DNA of 34,146 bases from a virus: IMG/VR virus record IMGVR_UViG_3300012924_000017, positions 1 to 34,146 of that record. One strand, written 5' to 3'. Numbering within the stretch: position 1 is the stretch's first letter; each line of letters starts with the position of its first letter. Below the pieces are notes generated by a model. That model was not told the DNA's origin and did not search any database. It worked only from the letters and a program-made list of their open reading frames with translations. Below are positions 12,300-18,605 of the stretch, piece after piece. The translations under genes were made by a program, and so were the position numbers.

Positions 12300-14021
12300 A
12301 TGCCTCTCCCCAAGCCATCCGACATGTTCGGGGACGCGAGCGACTCGGTAGATATTGCCGATCGGTTCGAGTCCTACAAGTCGGAACTCAACAAGTCGTT
12401 CAGTAACCCGTTGCCCGCGCCGGGTCAGCCGACGATGGACCAGCCAGTTAACCAGCTGGCGGAGCTGCAGAAGAACATCGGTTCCGCCGCGGTGACCAAG
12501 GCGCTGTCTCCGGAACTGCTGGAGTCAGTGCGCACCGCACTGGCTGGCGCGGACGTCCAGAAGGACATTCTGGTTGGCTCTGGTGGTCAGCTGGGTGGTA
12601 CCGGTGGTCTGCAGGCGTACGACCTGGAAGCTCCCGCGAAGCTGCTCGCGCCGCGGCCGACGCCTCTGCGTAACCGCATTGCGCGGCGACACGGTATTGG
12701 TACAGCCCACCAGTTCAAACGGATTAATGGTTTCACCGGTACCGGTACCGGTGGCCTCGGCCTGATTCGTCCGGGTATTACTGAGTCGACGACCACGAGC
12801 TTCGGGTCAGTTCCCTTCCTACGTGGTCCGAAGATCCAATACTCTGGTGACCAGGTGTCGGTCCCTTACATGCAGTACTCCGTGTCGGACCAGGTCAGCT
12901 GGGCCGCGCAGTTCTCCGGCCAGGGCTACCAGGACATCCGGCAGCTCTCTCAAACCAGCGTTCTGTATGCCTCGATGCTGCTGGAAGAGCGGATGATCCT
13001 GGGCGGTCGGGGCACCGCTTCTGGTTTCTCTGGTGCGCTCGCCGCGCCGACTGGCGTTACCACGCCCATTACCGCCGTAGGCGCGACTGGCTATGCCGCG
13101 GTTTCCGGCTACACCACTAACATCTATGTTCGAGTGACCGCGGAGTCGGTGTGGGGTGAATCCGTCGCCGCGTCGCCGACGACAGTGGTTGGCGCTGCGA
13201 CCAGCTACATCCCGGTGTTTGCGACGCTTCCTGCTGGTGCGACCGGTATGAAGGTTTACGTGGGCACGGGTGCTTCGGATCCAGGGCTTCCCGGTAGCTT
13301 CTTTGCCGGTCGTGCGTCGAGCGGCGGCGGTGGTGGGACTAGCCCTGCCAACCCAGGCTTTGTTATCCAGGGCGCGCTGCCGACCACCGGTTCCATCCCG
13401 TCCGCCACGGACTCGTCGGCGTCCGCTACGGATTACGACGGTCTTTTGTCTTACTGCACCGGTTCGCAGTCCGGCTACGTCAAGAACATCAGCCAGATCT
13501 CGAATGGTGGAACTACCGCGGTCTTCGGTGGCCTGAACGTCCCGAACCCTGGGGCGGAATTCTTCAGCGCTTTCGCGTCCATGTACGACAGCGTGAAGGC
13601 GGACCCGGATGAAGTCCTGGCGAATGGTAACGACCGCAAGCAGCTCAGCGATTTGCTGAAGACCTCCTCTAGCTCGAACTACCAGATCAGCCTGATCAAC
13701 GCGCCCGGCACCGAAGGTGTGCACGATGCGAAGGTCGGTTCGCTGGTTACCGGGCTGCAGAACGAGGTCACCGGCAAGATGGTGGCGCTGACGGTTCACC
13801 CCTGGCTGCCGCAGGGCACGATGCCGATCGTTTCCTGGACGCTGCCGCTTCCGGACTCTAACGTCTCGGATGTATTCGCGGTATACAACGTACAGGACTA
13901 TATGGCGATTGAGTGGCCGGTTACTCAGTTCGCATATGAGACCAGCTCGTACTGGTACGGCACGATGGTATGTTATGCCCCGGCCTGGCAGGGTGCCATC
14001 ACTGGTATCACCAAGGTCTAA
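12300..14021 (+). CDS. major capsid protein with a large insertion domain
   Basis: 573 residues from ATG 12300 with GGAG and AGAGG upstream. The N-terminal 90 residues form a scaffold-like delta domain; then APRPTPLRNRIARRHG and FKRINGFTGTGTGGLGLIRP begin the HK97-type fold, and QVSWAAQFSGQGYQDIRQLS and LEERMILGGRG belong to it. Residues about 248-378 are a Gly/Ser/Thr/Val-rich beta insertion resembling an Ig-like decoration domain (TNIYVRVTAESVWGESVAAS). The HK97 fold resumes at DYDGLLSYC and continues to the end. It forms the capsid shell. It is followed by a strong terminator, as expected for the most highly expressed protein. Confidence 0.9.
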   Translation: MPLPKPSDMFGDASDSVDIADRFESYKSELNKSFSNPLPAPGQPTMDQPVNQLAELQKNIGSAAVTKALSPELLESVRTALAGADVQKDILVGSGGQLGGTGGLQAYDLEAPAKLLAPRPTPLRNRIARRHGIGTAHQFKRINGFTGTGTGGLGLIRPGITESTTTSFGSVPFLRGPKIQYSGDQVSVPYMQYSVSDQVSWAAQFSGQGYQDIRQLSQTSVLYASMLLEERMILGGRGTASGFSGALAAPTGVTTPITAVGATGYAAVSGYTTNIYVRVTAESVWGESVAASPTTVVGAATSYIPVFATLPAGATGMKVYVGTGASDPGLPGSFFAGRASSGGGGGTSPANPGFVIQGALPTTGSIPSATDSSASATDYDGLLSYCTGSQSGYVKNISQISNGGTTAVFGGLNVPNPGAEFFSAFASMYDSVKADPDEVLANGNDRKQLSDLLKTSSSSNYQISLINAPGTEGVHDAKVGSLVTGLQNEVTGKMVALTVHPWLPQGTMPIVSWTLPLPDSNVSDVFAVYNVQDYMAIEWPVTQFAYETSSYWYGTMVCYAPAWQGAITGITKV

Positions 14022-14028
14022 GCGTTAG

Positions 14029-14066
14029 GCGCAAAGGGGCGCCCGTCGACTGGCGCCCCTTTGCGC
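14029..14066 (+). terminator. strong hairpin after the major capsid gene
   Basis: A perfect 15-bp inverted repeat (GCGCAAAGGGGCGCC, 8-base loop, GGCGCCCCTTTGCGC) begins 8 bases after the capsid stop codon. There is no U tract, but the stem is the strongest in the window. It could reduce read-through into the downstream genes or protect the 3' end of the capsid mRNA. Confidence 0.8.
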
Positions 14067-14099
14067 TGCCCATTTCATGGCGCATTGAAAGGCTTACCC

Positions 14100-14318
14100 A
14101 TGCCCGAGGACGCCCCAAGTACGCCGGTAAAGCGTGGGCCTGGTCGGCCCCGGAAGACGCAGGAAGAGCCCGAGTCGAAGAAGGCCGAGCGTCCGTCAGA
14201 TCCGGACGACCCGCGTATCGGCCAAGAGTGCCATCCGGACTTTAGCGGGATCGGCTATGACGATGGCTCCACGTATCGCTGTGAAAATGGCGTGATCGTG
14301 GAGAGAGTGAAACTCTGA
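14100..14318 (+). CDS. small protein with AT-hook-like N-terminus
   Basis: 72 residues from ATG 14100, chosen because AAAGG lies 7 bases upstream; the ORF extends upstream only through the terminator. An AT-hook-like KRGPGRPRKT is at about residues 9-18, an acidic Glu/Asp/Pro stretch follows, then a small C-terminal part with two Cys. The stop overlaps the next start (TGATG at 14316-14320). The place between capsid and connector genes is where head decoration and head-tail joining genes usually lie. The function is not known. Confidence 0.65.
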   Translation: MPEDAPSTPVKRGPGRPRKTQEEPESKKAERPSDPDDPRIGQECHPDFSGIGYDDGSTYRCENGVIVERVKL

Positions 14319-14638
14319 TGGCCGTGTACAGTCAAACAGTTTCGCTCCCTGGCGGTTACAGTGACGGTTCTGGAGGGTCGATTCCTGCGGCTCTAACGTC
14401 ACTTTTCCCTTCTCGGGATGCTGCAGCCACGGTTCGTCTGCGTACCAGCTCGATATATGTGACGATCGGAGGGCCGGGGGCAGGAAACCAAGCTTGGACT
14501 CTTCCTGCTAACGTAGAGTACGTTCTTACCGTTCCTCCGAATGAGGAGCTGTTTGCAGTGTTTCCGTCATCTACGAGTAACACCACGCCGGATCATGCCT
14601 ACGTCACTGTTCTCGTGATTAATGAGGTGTCTGACTGA
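14318..14638 (+). CDS. unrecognised beta-rich head protein
   Basis: 106 residues from ATG 14318, overlapping the previous stop by one base. It is Ser/Thr/Val-rich with strand-like repeats (TVRLRTSSIYVTIGGPGAGN, then WTLPANVEYVLTVPPNEELF). Its size and position after the capsid gene suit a capsid decoration or fibre protein, but I see no defining motif. Its base composition is less GC-rich than its neighbours, which might reflect recent acquisition. The stop overlaps the next start by one base. Confidence 0.65.
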   Translation: MAVYSQTVSLPGGYSDGSGGSIPAALTSLFPSRDAAATVRLRTSSIYVTIGGPGAGNQAWTLPANVEYVLTVPPNEELFAVFPSSTSNTTPDHAYVTVLVINEVSD

Positions 14639-14895
14639 TGCCTCGTCTCCTTTCCCCCGACGACGCGTGCGTGAGGGTCAAGATCCCGGTCGGGGATCTC
14701 GAAGCCACCTACAAGGGACGCGTCATTGACGTGGACAGCCCCTCTCACATCAAAATGCTGCGGGATGAGGGCTATGTCCTCGCCGACGTGTCGGGCGGCT
14801 CGTCCCGCGCGAGCGGTTACCGCTGTCCGAAGTGCGCATTCCGGGGATTTTTCAAGGTCTGTGGCCGCTGCGGCGGTGCTTGTGAGAAGGAGTAG
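14638..14895 (+). CDS. small zinc-ribbon protein
   Basis: 85 residues from ATG 14638, coupled to the upstream gene. The C-terminal 25 residues carry two Cys pairs, YRCPKCAF and VCGRCGG, the pattern of a zinc ribbon. The front half (CVRVKIPVGDLEATYKGRVI) is beta-rich with a motif like small actinophage head proteins in which a strand precedes a D-x-P-x-H-x-K-x-L/M helix. Proteins of this sort are common beside the capsid gene in actinophages. The role is unknown. Confidence 0.75.
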   Translation: MPRLLSPDDACVRVKIPVGDLEATYKGRVIDVDSPSHIKMLRDEGYVLADVSGGSSRASGYRCPKCAFRGFFKVCGRCGGACEKE

Positions 14896-14898
14896 TTC

Positions 14899-15201
14899 AT
14901 GGCTACTTATTTGCCCACCGCCAGTCTGTCCCCGGTCTATACGTTTGTTCAGTTCACCTCTGGCGGCGGCGTTTCAGGTCTCCAGACCGCGCTGAATGGT
15001 CTACCGGGGGTTACCAGCGGGACTGTTCAGGTATTCGCTGATGCCCAGGTGGCCACGAATGCGCTGGTTGTCTTCAATGACCAGCAAGTGTTCTCAGTGC
15101 CACTGAACAACTGGGTCGGCTTCAATCAGGGCACCTGGGCGCAGTACACGGCGGCGAAGATGGCCGGCGGCGCCAACAGCACCTTCACCGCCTTCCCCTA
15201 G
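14899..15201 (+). CDS. unrecognised head-region protein
   Basis: 100 residues from ATG 14899 with GAAGGAG close upstream. It is rich in Thr, Ala, Val, Phe and Gly, without charged clusters or Cys (LQTALNGLPGVTSGTVQVFA). The composition resembles virion surface proteins. It lies between the zinc-ribbon gene and the head-tail adaptor and is probably structural. I recognise no family. Confidence 0.65.
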   Translation: MATYLPTASLSPVYTFVQFTSGGGVSGLQTALNGLPGVTSGTVQVFADAQVATNALVVFNDQQVFSVPLNNWVGFNQGTWAQYTAAKMAGGANSTFTAFP

Positions 15202-15220
15202 CTAAACAAGGAGGCACGTC

Positions 15221-16078
15221 GTGACCGCGCCCACCATCGCCTCCGTCTCCACAATGGGGCAGACCGTCCCGTACATCACCGTGGCGGAGCTGAAGCGTTC
15301 TCCGATCTCCACCCAGCTGCACAAGCTGGTCCCGGGGTCCTCGGACGCCGATCGGGACGCTGAGCTAGGCCGGATCATCATGCGTGCATCCGCGATGATC
15401 AATGCTGAGGTCACCCAGAACTTGGCGGCCACCGTCGACACCGAGGTCGGTCGAGTCCGGGTGTCCGACGATGGGGATCTGCGGATTCACTGCCGGAGCA
15501 ATCCGATCATCGAGGTGCGTTCGATCGCTATCGGTGCGGAAGTACGCAATCTGACCGAGTTCACTGATCCCGCGAGCCAGGTAGTGCTTGAGCCCTGGCG
15601 GATCACCATTCCGCGCTGCGCCGGTGGCAACTGGCGTCGGGGAGCGCGGCTCTGGGCGAAGTGGACCTACGTCAACGGCTACCCGGTCACCACGCTGGCG
15701 CAACCGGCCGCGGCCGGCGACACGCACATTGTGGTGAGCAACCCGCTGGGCATCGAGGTCGGCGCGACTGACCTCGCCATCGAGGACGGCAAGTGGGTCG
15801 AGGAGCACCTCGTCCCGAGCGTCGTCACCGGCGACACCCTCACCGTGCCGCCGCTGCTGTTTCCGCACGAGGCGGGGGTGGGGGTGACCGCGCTCCCGAA
15901 TGACCTCAAGGAAGCGACTCTCCTGCTGATTTCACGGCTGCACGACACCTGGAGCTTGTCGATGGGCGCCATCACCCACGACGGCACGGGAGCCGCTAAG
16001 GGAACAGCCGGCCGCGGCGGCGGGGGAGCGATGTGTGACTGCAAACAGATCCTCGCTCCGTATCGGCGCATGTGGTGA
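15221..16078 (+). CDS. head-tail connector (adaptor) protein
   Basis: 285 residues from GTG 15221 with AAGGAGG upstream. The first half is a helical adaptor pattern: YITVAELKRSPISTQL, then RIIMRASAMINAEVTQNLAA, typical of gp6/gp15-type connector rings under the portal. A beta-rich insertion follows (residues about 150-230; HIVVSNPLGIEVGATDLAIE), and a helical end (ATLLLISRLHDTW). The C-terminus has a Gly run and a CDC. It overlaps the next gene by 4 bases. Assigned from position and pattern. Confidence 0.75.
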   Translation: MTAPTIASVSTMGQTVPYITVAELKRSPISTQLHKLVPGSSDADRDAELGRIIMRASAMINAEVTQNLAATVDTEVGRVRVSDDGDLRIHCRSNPIIEVRSIAIGAEVRNLTEFTDPASQVVLEPWRITIPRCAGGNWRRGARLWAKWTYVNGYPVTTLAQPAAAGDTHIVVSNPLGIEVGATDLAIEDGKWVEEHLVPSVVTGDTLTVPPLLFPHEAGVGVTALPNDLKEATLLLISRLHDTWSLSMGAITHDGTGAAKGTAGRGGGGAMCDCKQILAPYRRMW

Positions 16079-16491
16079 GCGGTCGTTACAACGAGATCCG
16101 TTCCAATCTCGGGGCCGCGGTCGCGCAGTGGCTCGGCACCGTGGGCGTCGCTCAGCCGGCGCTGAACGTCTATAACTACGTGCCGCGCACGATTATCCCA
16201 CCGTCGGCGATTATCCAACCGGTGGCTCAGCGGACGATCAACTATATGAACGTGCTCGGGCACGGTGGTCTGGCCGACTGGCATTTCCATGTGCTGGTTG
16301 TTGTCGGGTTTGTGGACGAGGCAGCCGCCCAAGAACTGACCGGGGAAATCATCTCTCCCGGCTCCCCGCTGATCTGCTCGCTGCAAGACTGCATGAGATT
16401 CGTGCAGGTCACCGACGGTGCCATCAGCGAGATGATGTTCGACGGCGCCCTCTACACCTACGCGCGACTGAATTTGACGGTCAAGGCGTAG
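16075..16491 (+). CDS. head-tail joining or tail completion protein
   Basis: 138 residues. The start could be GTG 16072 or GTG 16075; the latter forms the common GTGA overlap with the previous stop. It has a mixed alpha/beta pattern: an N-terminal helix (YNEIRSNLGAAVAQWLG), VYNYVPRTIIPPSAIIQP, then a beta hairpin pair (HVLVVVGFVDEAAAQ) and VQVTDGAISEMMFDGALY. This fits the tail terminator or completion family that joins tail to head. It is followed by a canonical terminator. Confidence 0.7.
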   Translation: MSGRYNEIRSNLGAAVAQWLGTVGVAQPALNVYNYVPRTIIPPSAIIQPVAQRTINYMNVLGHGGLADWHFHVLVVVGFVDEAAAQELTGEIISPGSPLICSLQDCMRFVQVTDGAISEMMFDGALYTYARLNLTVKA

Positions 16492-16512
16492 TTCTTCTCC
16501 ATCTCATGTTCG

Positions 16513-16536
16513 GCCCCCTTCCGTGGGGGCTTTTTT
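16513..16536 (+). terminator. intrinsic terminator with U tract
   Basis: A GCCCCC stem, TTCCGT loop and GGGGGC stem followed at once by six T. It is the only classical intrinsic terminator in the window and separates the head-joining genes from the tail genes. The tail genes could still be reached by read-through or antitermination. Confidence 0.9.
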
Positions 16537-16564
16537 ATTGCCCCCTCACACAGGAAGGCGACTC

Positions 16565-16786
16565 GTGGCAGCAGGAAAGAGTTATCCCGTGCTTCGACCG
16601 TTCCGGTGGGCGGATCCGAATTCGGGAACTGACACCAACTACGAACCGGGCGACACCTTCACCGAGAGCGCCACGGACGACATGACTAGTCCGGATGGCC
16701 CCGACGGTAAGGGTCCTCTGCTCGGTGAAGAGAAGTCCGCCAAGGCCAGTACTCCCACTGCGGCCAGCACCTCCAAGGAGAAGTAA
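16565..16786 (+). CDS. small protein before the major tail gene
   Basis: 73 residues from GTG 16565, with AGGAAGG upstream. A small N-terminal core with strand pattern (SYPVLRPFRWADPNSG) is followed by a Thr/Asp/Pro/Lys-rich flexible tail. It lies 2 bases before the major tail gene. Its place suits a tail completion or tail-tube cap protein, but no family is seen. Confidence 0.65.
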   Translation: MAAGKSYPVLRPFRWADPNSGTDTNYEPGDTFTESATDDMTSPDGPDGKGPLLGEEKSAKASTPTAASTSKEK

Positions 16787-16788
16787 CC

Positions 16789-17568
16789 ATGGCCATCGAC
16801 CTGAACCAGGTGACCGATGTTTACCCCGCGTACAAAACGCAGTGGGGCATCGAGCAGTACCTTTTCGGCGCGCAAGGTAACGACCTGGAACACAGCCGTA
16901 AGGCCGACAAGATTGACGGCTCCGGCTTCGGTACGCGAGTGCGCAACTCGCTGCCCGGTCTCCAGGACGGTTCCCTGAAGATCAAGGGCTTGGCCGCCAT
17001 GGAAAAGGGCGCGCTAAACTGGCAGGTCAACCAGTGGTTCGGGCGGAAGTCCGCCTTAAACGCCTGGTACGCCACCCAGGGGCTGACCGCGCTCTCGCCG
17101 ATCACCATGCAGCCCAGCTCCATTATCGACGCCTCGATCAGCGCCAAGCTGAAGGACGCTGTTGATTTCTCCCTTGAGCTGGACGCGCGCGGTGCCTACA
17201 ACGATGGCGTCATTCTCCTGTCGCCGGGCACTCCGCTCACCACTTCCTCGGGCACCGGCTCGCTGGACGACAACACACTGTTCGGCGGCGCCTCACAGAC
17301 CGGCGCCGCGGCTCAGCTGCACGTGTGGGCAGTGGATGGTGGCACGTCTCCAGCGTCCGCGATCAAGATCCAGCACTCGACGGATGGAACCACCTGGACT
17401 GACCTGATCACCTTTACCTCGGTGACCGCGATCGGGAGCCAGCGCGTCACGCTGCCCTCTACCACGGTGGTGAACGCCAAGGTCCAGGCGGTCTGGACGA
17501 ACACGGGCTCCCCGACTGGCGTGCAGGTACTGCTCGGGTTCGCCCGCGGCGTCAACCTCGATATCTAA
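16789..17568 (+). CDS. major tail (tube) protein
   Basis: 259 residues from ATG 16789 with GGAG upstream. Residues 1-160 match a tube core: YLFGAQGNDLEHSRKADKID, then SLKIKGLAAMEKGALNWQVN and VDFSLELDARGAYNDGVILL. The C-terminal 100 residues form a beta-sandwich (AQLHVWAVDGGTSPASAIKI, then VQAVWTNTGSPTGVQVLLGF), a decoration domain as found on many phage tail tubes. It precedes the chaperone genes and the tape measure, the universal siphovirus order. Confidence 0.85.
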   Translation: MAIDLNQVTDVYPAYKTQWGIEQYLFGAQGNDLEHSRKADKIDGSGFGTRVRNSLPGLQDGSLKIKGLAAMEKGALNWQVNQWFGRKSALNAWYATQGLTALSPITMQPSSIIDASISAKLKDAVDFSLELDARGAYNDGVILLSPGTPLTTSSGTGSLDDNTLFGGASQTGAAAQLHVWAVDGGTSPASAIKIQHSTDGTTWTDLITFTSVTAIGSQRVTLPSTTVVNAKVQAVWTNTGSPTGVQVLLGFARGVNLDI

Positions 17569-17571
17569 GCC

Positions 17572-17829
17572 ATGCCGGAGTTCGAGTCCGAGGCGGCCTG
17601 GCGCGAGTGGGTAGAGGCGGTCTGCACAAACACGACACGCTTTGCCAGCGACCAGATCGCGGCAGTCAAACGGATGCTGGATCCGAAAAATGCCATGGAA
17701 ATGGACTGTCGGGTAAAGAAGCATCCTGACTGCTGCGTTCTCTGCGCTCTCAATAATGACTGCACCCAAATACCGAAGCACGTTCGTTGCCGATGCGAGC
17801 CGGAAATCTACTTCAAGTTCGCGGAATAA
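17572..17829 (+). CDS. small Cys/His-rich protein with MuF-like motif
   Basis: 85 residues from ATG 17572, 3 bases after the tail gene. The first 40 residues are helical. Then a Cys/His cluster (HPDCCVLCALNNDCTQIPKH, then CRC) gives C54, C55, C58, C64, H70, C73 and C75, enough for one or two zinc sites. It shares the CxxC...H..CRC layout of the 9792-10454 protein and of MuF-type proteins. It lies in the tail module rather than the head module, so a different role, such as stabilising the tail tube or the chaperone complex, is possible. Confidence 0.65.
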   Translation: MPEFESEAAWREWVEAVCTNTTRFASDQIAAVKRMLDPKNAMEMDCRVKKHPDCCVLCALNNDCTQIPKHVRCRCEPEIYFKFAE

Positions 17830-17862
17830 ATGAGTAGATCGAGGAGAGGAAGGCCCCCGCGT

Positions 17863-18327
17863 ATGCCCGACACCACCGTCGTGGAAGCCCCAGAGCTAGA
17901 CCTGGAACTGCCCGCAGTCGAGGCGGAAGAGGACGAGGAATTCGAACTCGTTACTAATGCCCGCCAGCTAGCGCCTCCTCCATCGCTGCGCACCGAGAAG
18001 GTCACGCTGAAGGATTGGCCGACCGTCTCCGGTAAGCCGGCGCGCTTCATCGTCTGGGAGATGACCGCGTCCGACTACGAAGACTTCTTCGATGCCGGCC
18101 GCATCTACAAGGACGGTTCCTTCGTTCGCTACAGCTCCAAGTTCGAGGACATTCGCTTCCTGGCCTGGACCGTGCGTGACCAGTACGGCAACCGTCTCTG
18201 GCCGACCGTCGAGGCCGCTAAGGCGCAGCTCGGCGGGGTGGGGCGGGCTTGCCTGAACCTACTGTTGAACGCCGCGAACCGGGTCAACAGTGCCAAGATG
18301 TCGAGCGCCGGGGGAAACTCCGACTAA
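17863..18327 (+). CDS. tail assembly chaperone (G-type)
   Basis: 154 residues. The ORF is open from ATG 17830, but GGAGAGGAAGG lies 8 bases before ATG 17863, so that is the start I choose. The N-terminus is acidic and Pro/Glu-rich (ELDLELPAVEAEEDEEFELV). A folded part follows with FIVWEMTASDYEDFFDAGRI and FEDIRFLAWTVRDQYGNRLW, the pattern of actinophage lambda-G-like chaperones. Translation continues in the -1 frame in a fraction of ribosomes to make the longer GT product. It binds tape measure protein during tail assembly and is not in the virion. Confidence 0.85.
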   Translation: MPDTTVVEAPELDLELPAVEAEEDEEFELVTNARQLAPPPSLRTEKVTLKDWPTVSGKPARFIVWEMTASDYEDFFDAGRIYKDGSFVRYSSKFEDIRFLAWTVRDQYGNRLWPTVEAAKAQLGGVGRACLNLLLNAANRVNSAKMSSAGGNSD

Positions 18328-18590
18328 ACCCAGATGAACTGGTGGCCTACGACCTAGCGTGGGCCCTGGGTTTTGCACATCCCGACATTCTGCGCGCGCA
18401 ATTGTCTAGGTCGCAGTGGTTGGGCTGGTTGGGGTGGATGGTCGTCCGTGGGCCCATCGGACCACAGCGTACCGATTACTACACCTCGTTCATCGCACGG
18501 TTCGCGGGCGGTACCTACAACTCAGAGACTGGCGTCGACGAGTTCGCCATGCCGTGGGACGAGGCTAATCCTGACAAATACCGGAAATAG
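17863..18590 (+). CDS. tail assembly chaperone GT (frameshift product)
   Basis: A 242-residue product joining the G chaperone to a 90-residue extension in the -1 frame. Slippage at GGGAAAC (18312-18318) reads ...GGG AAA CTC CGA..., continuing as KLRLNPDELVAYDLAWALGF and ending at TAG 18588-18590. The extension begins helical and carries Trp/Gly-rich LGWLGWMVVRG. It has no RBS of its own. It is the equivalent of lambda gpGT, which couples tape measure to tail-tube protein. Confidence 0.88.
18312..18318 (+). other. -1 programmed ribosomal frameshift site
   Basis: The heptamer GGGAAAC is positioned as G GGA AAC in the G frame, fitting the X XXY YYZ rule, and closely resembles lambda's GGGAAAG. 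It sits 6 bases before the G stop codon (TAA 18325-18327). A downstream RNA structure was not identified. Confidence 0.88.
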
Positions 18591-18605
18591 CGAGGGGGAT
18601 GCATC

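Noticed and set aside
12819-13799. 326-codon minus-strand ORF in the major capsid gene
   Set aside because: Antisense shadow of a gene with clear capsid features; Arg/His-rich translation.
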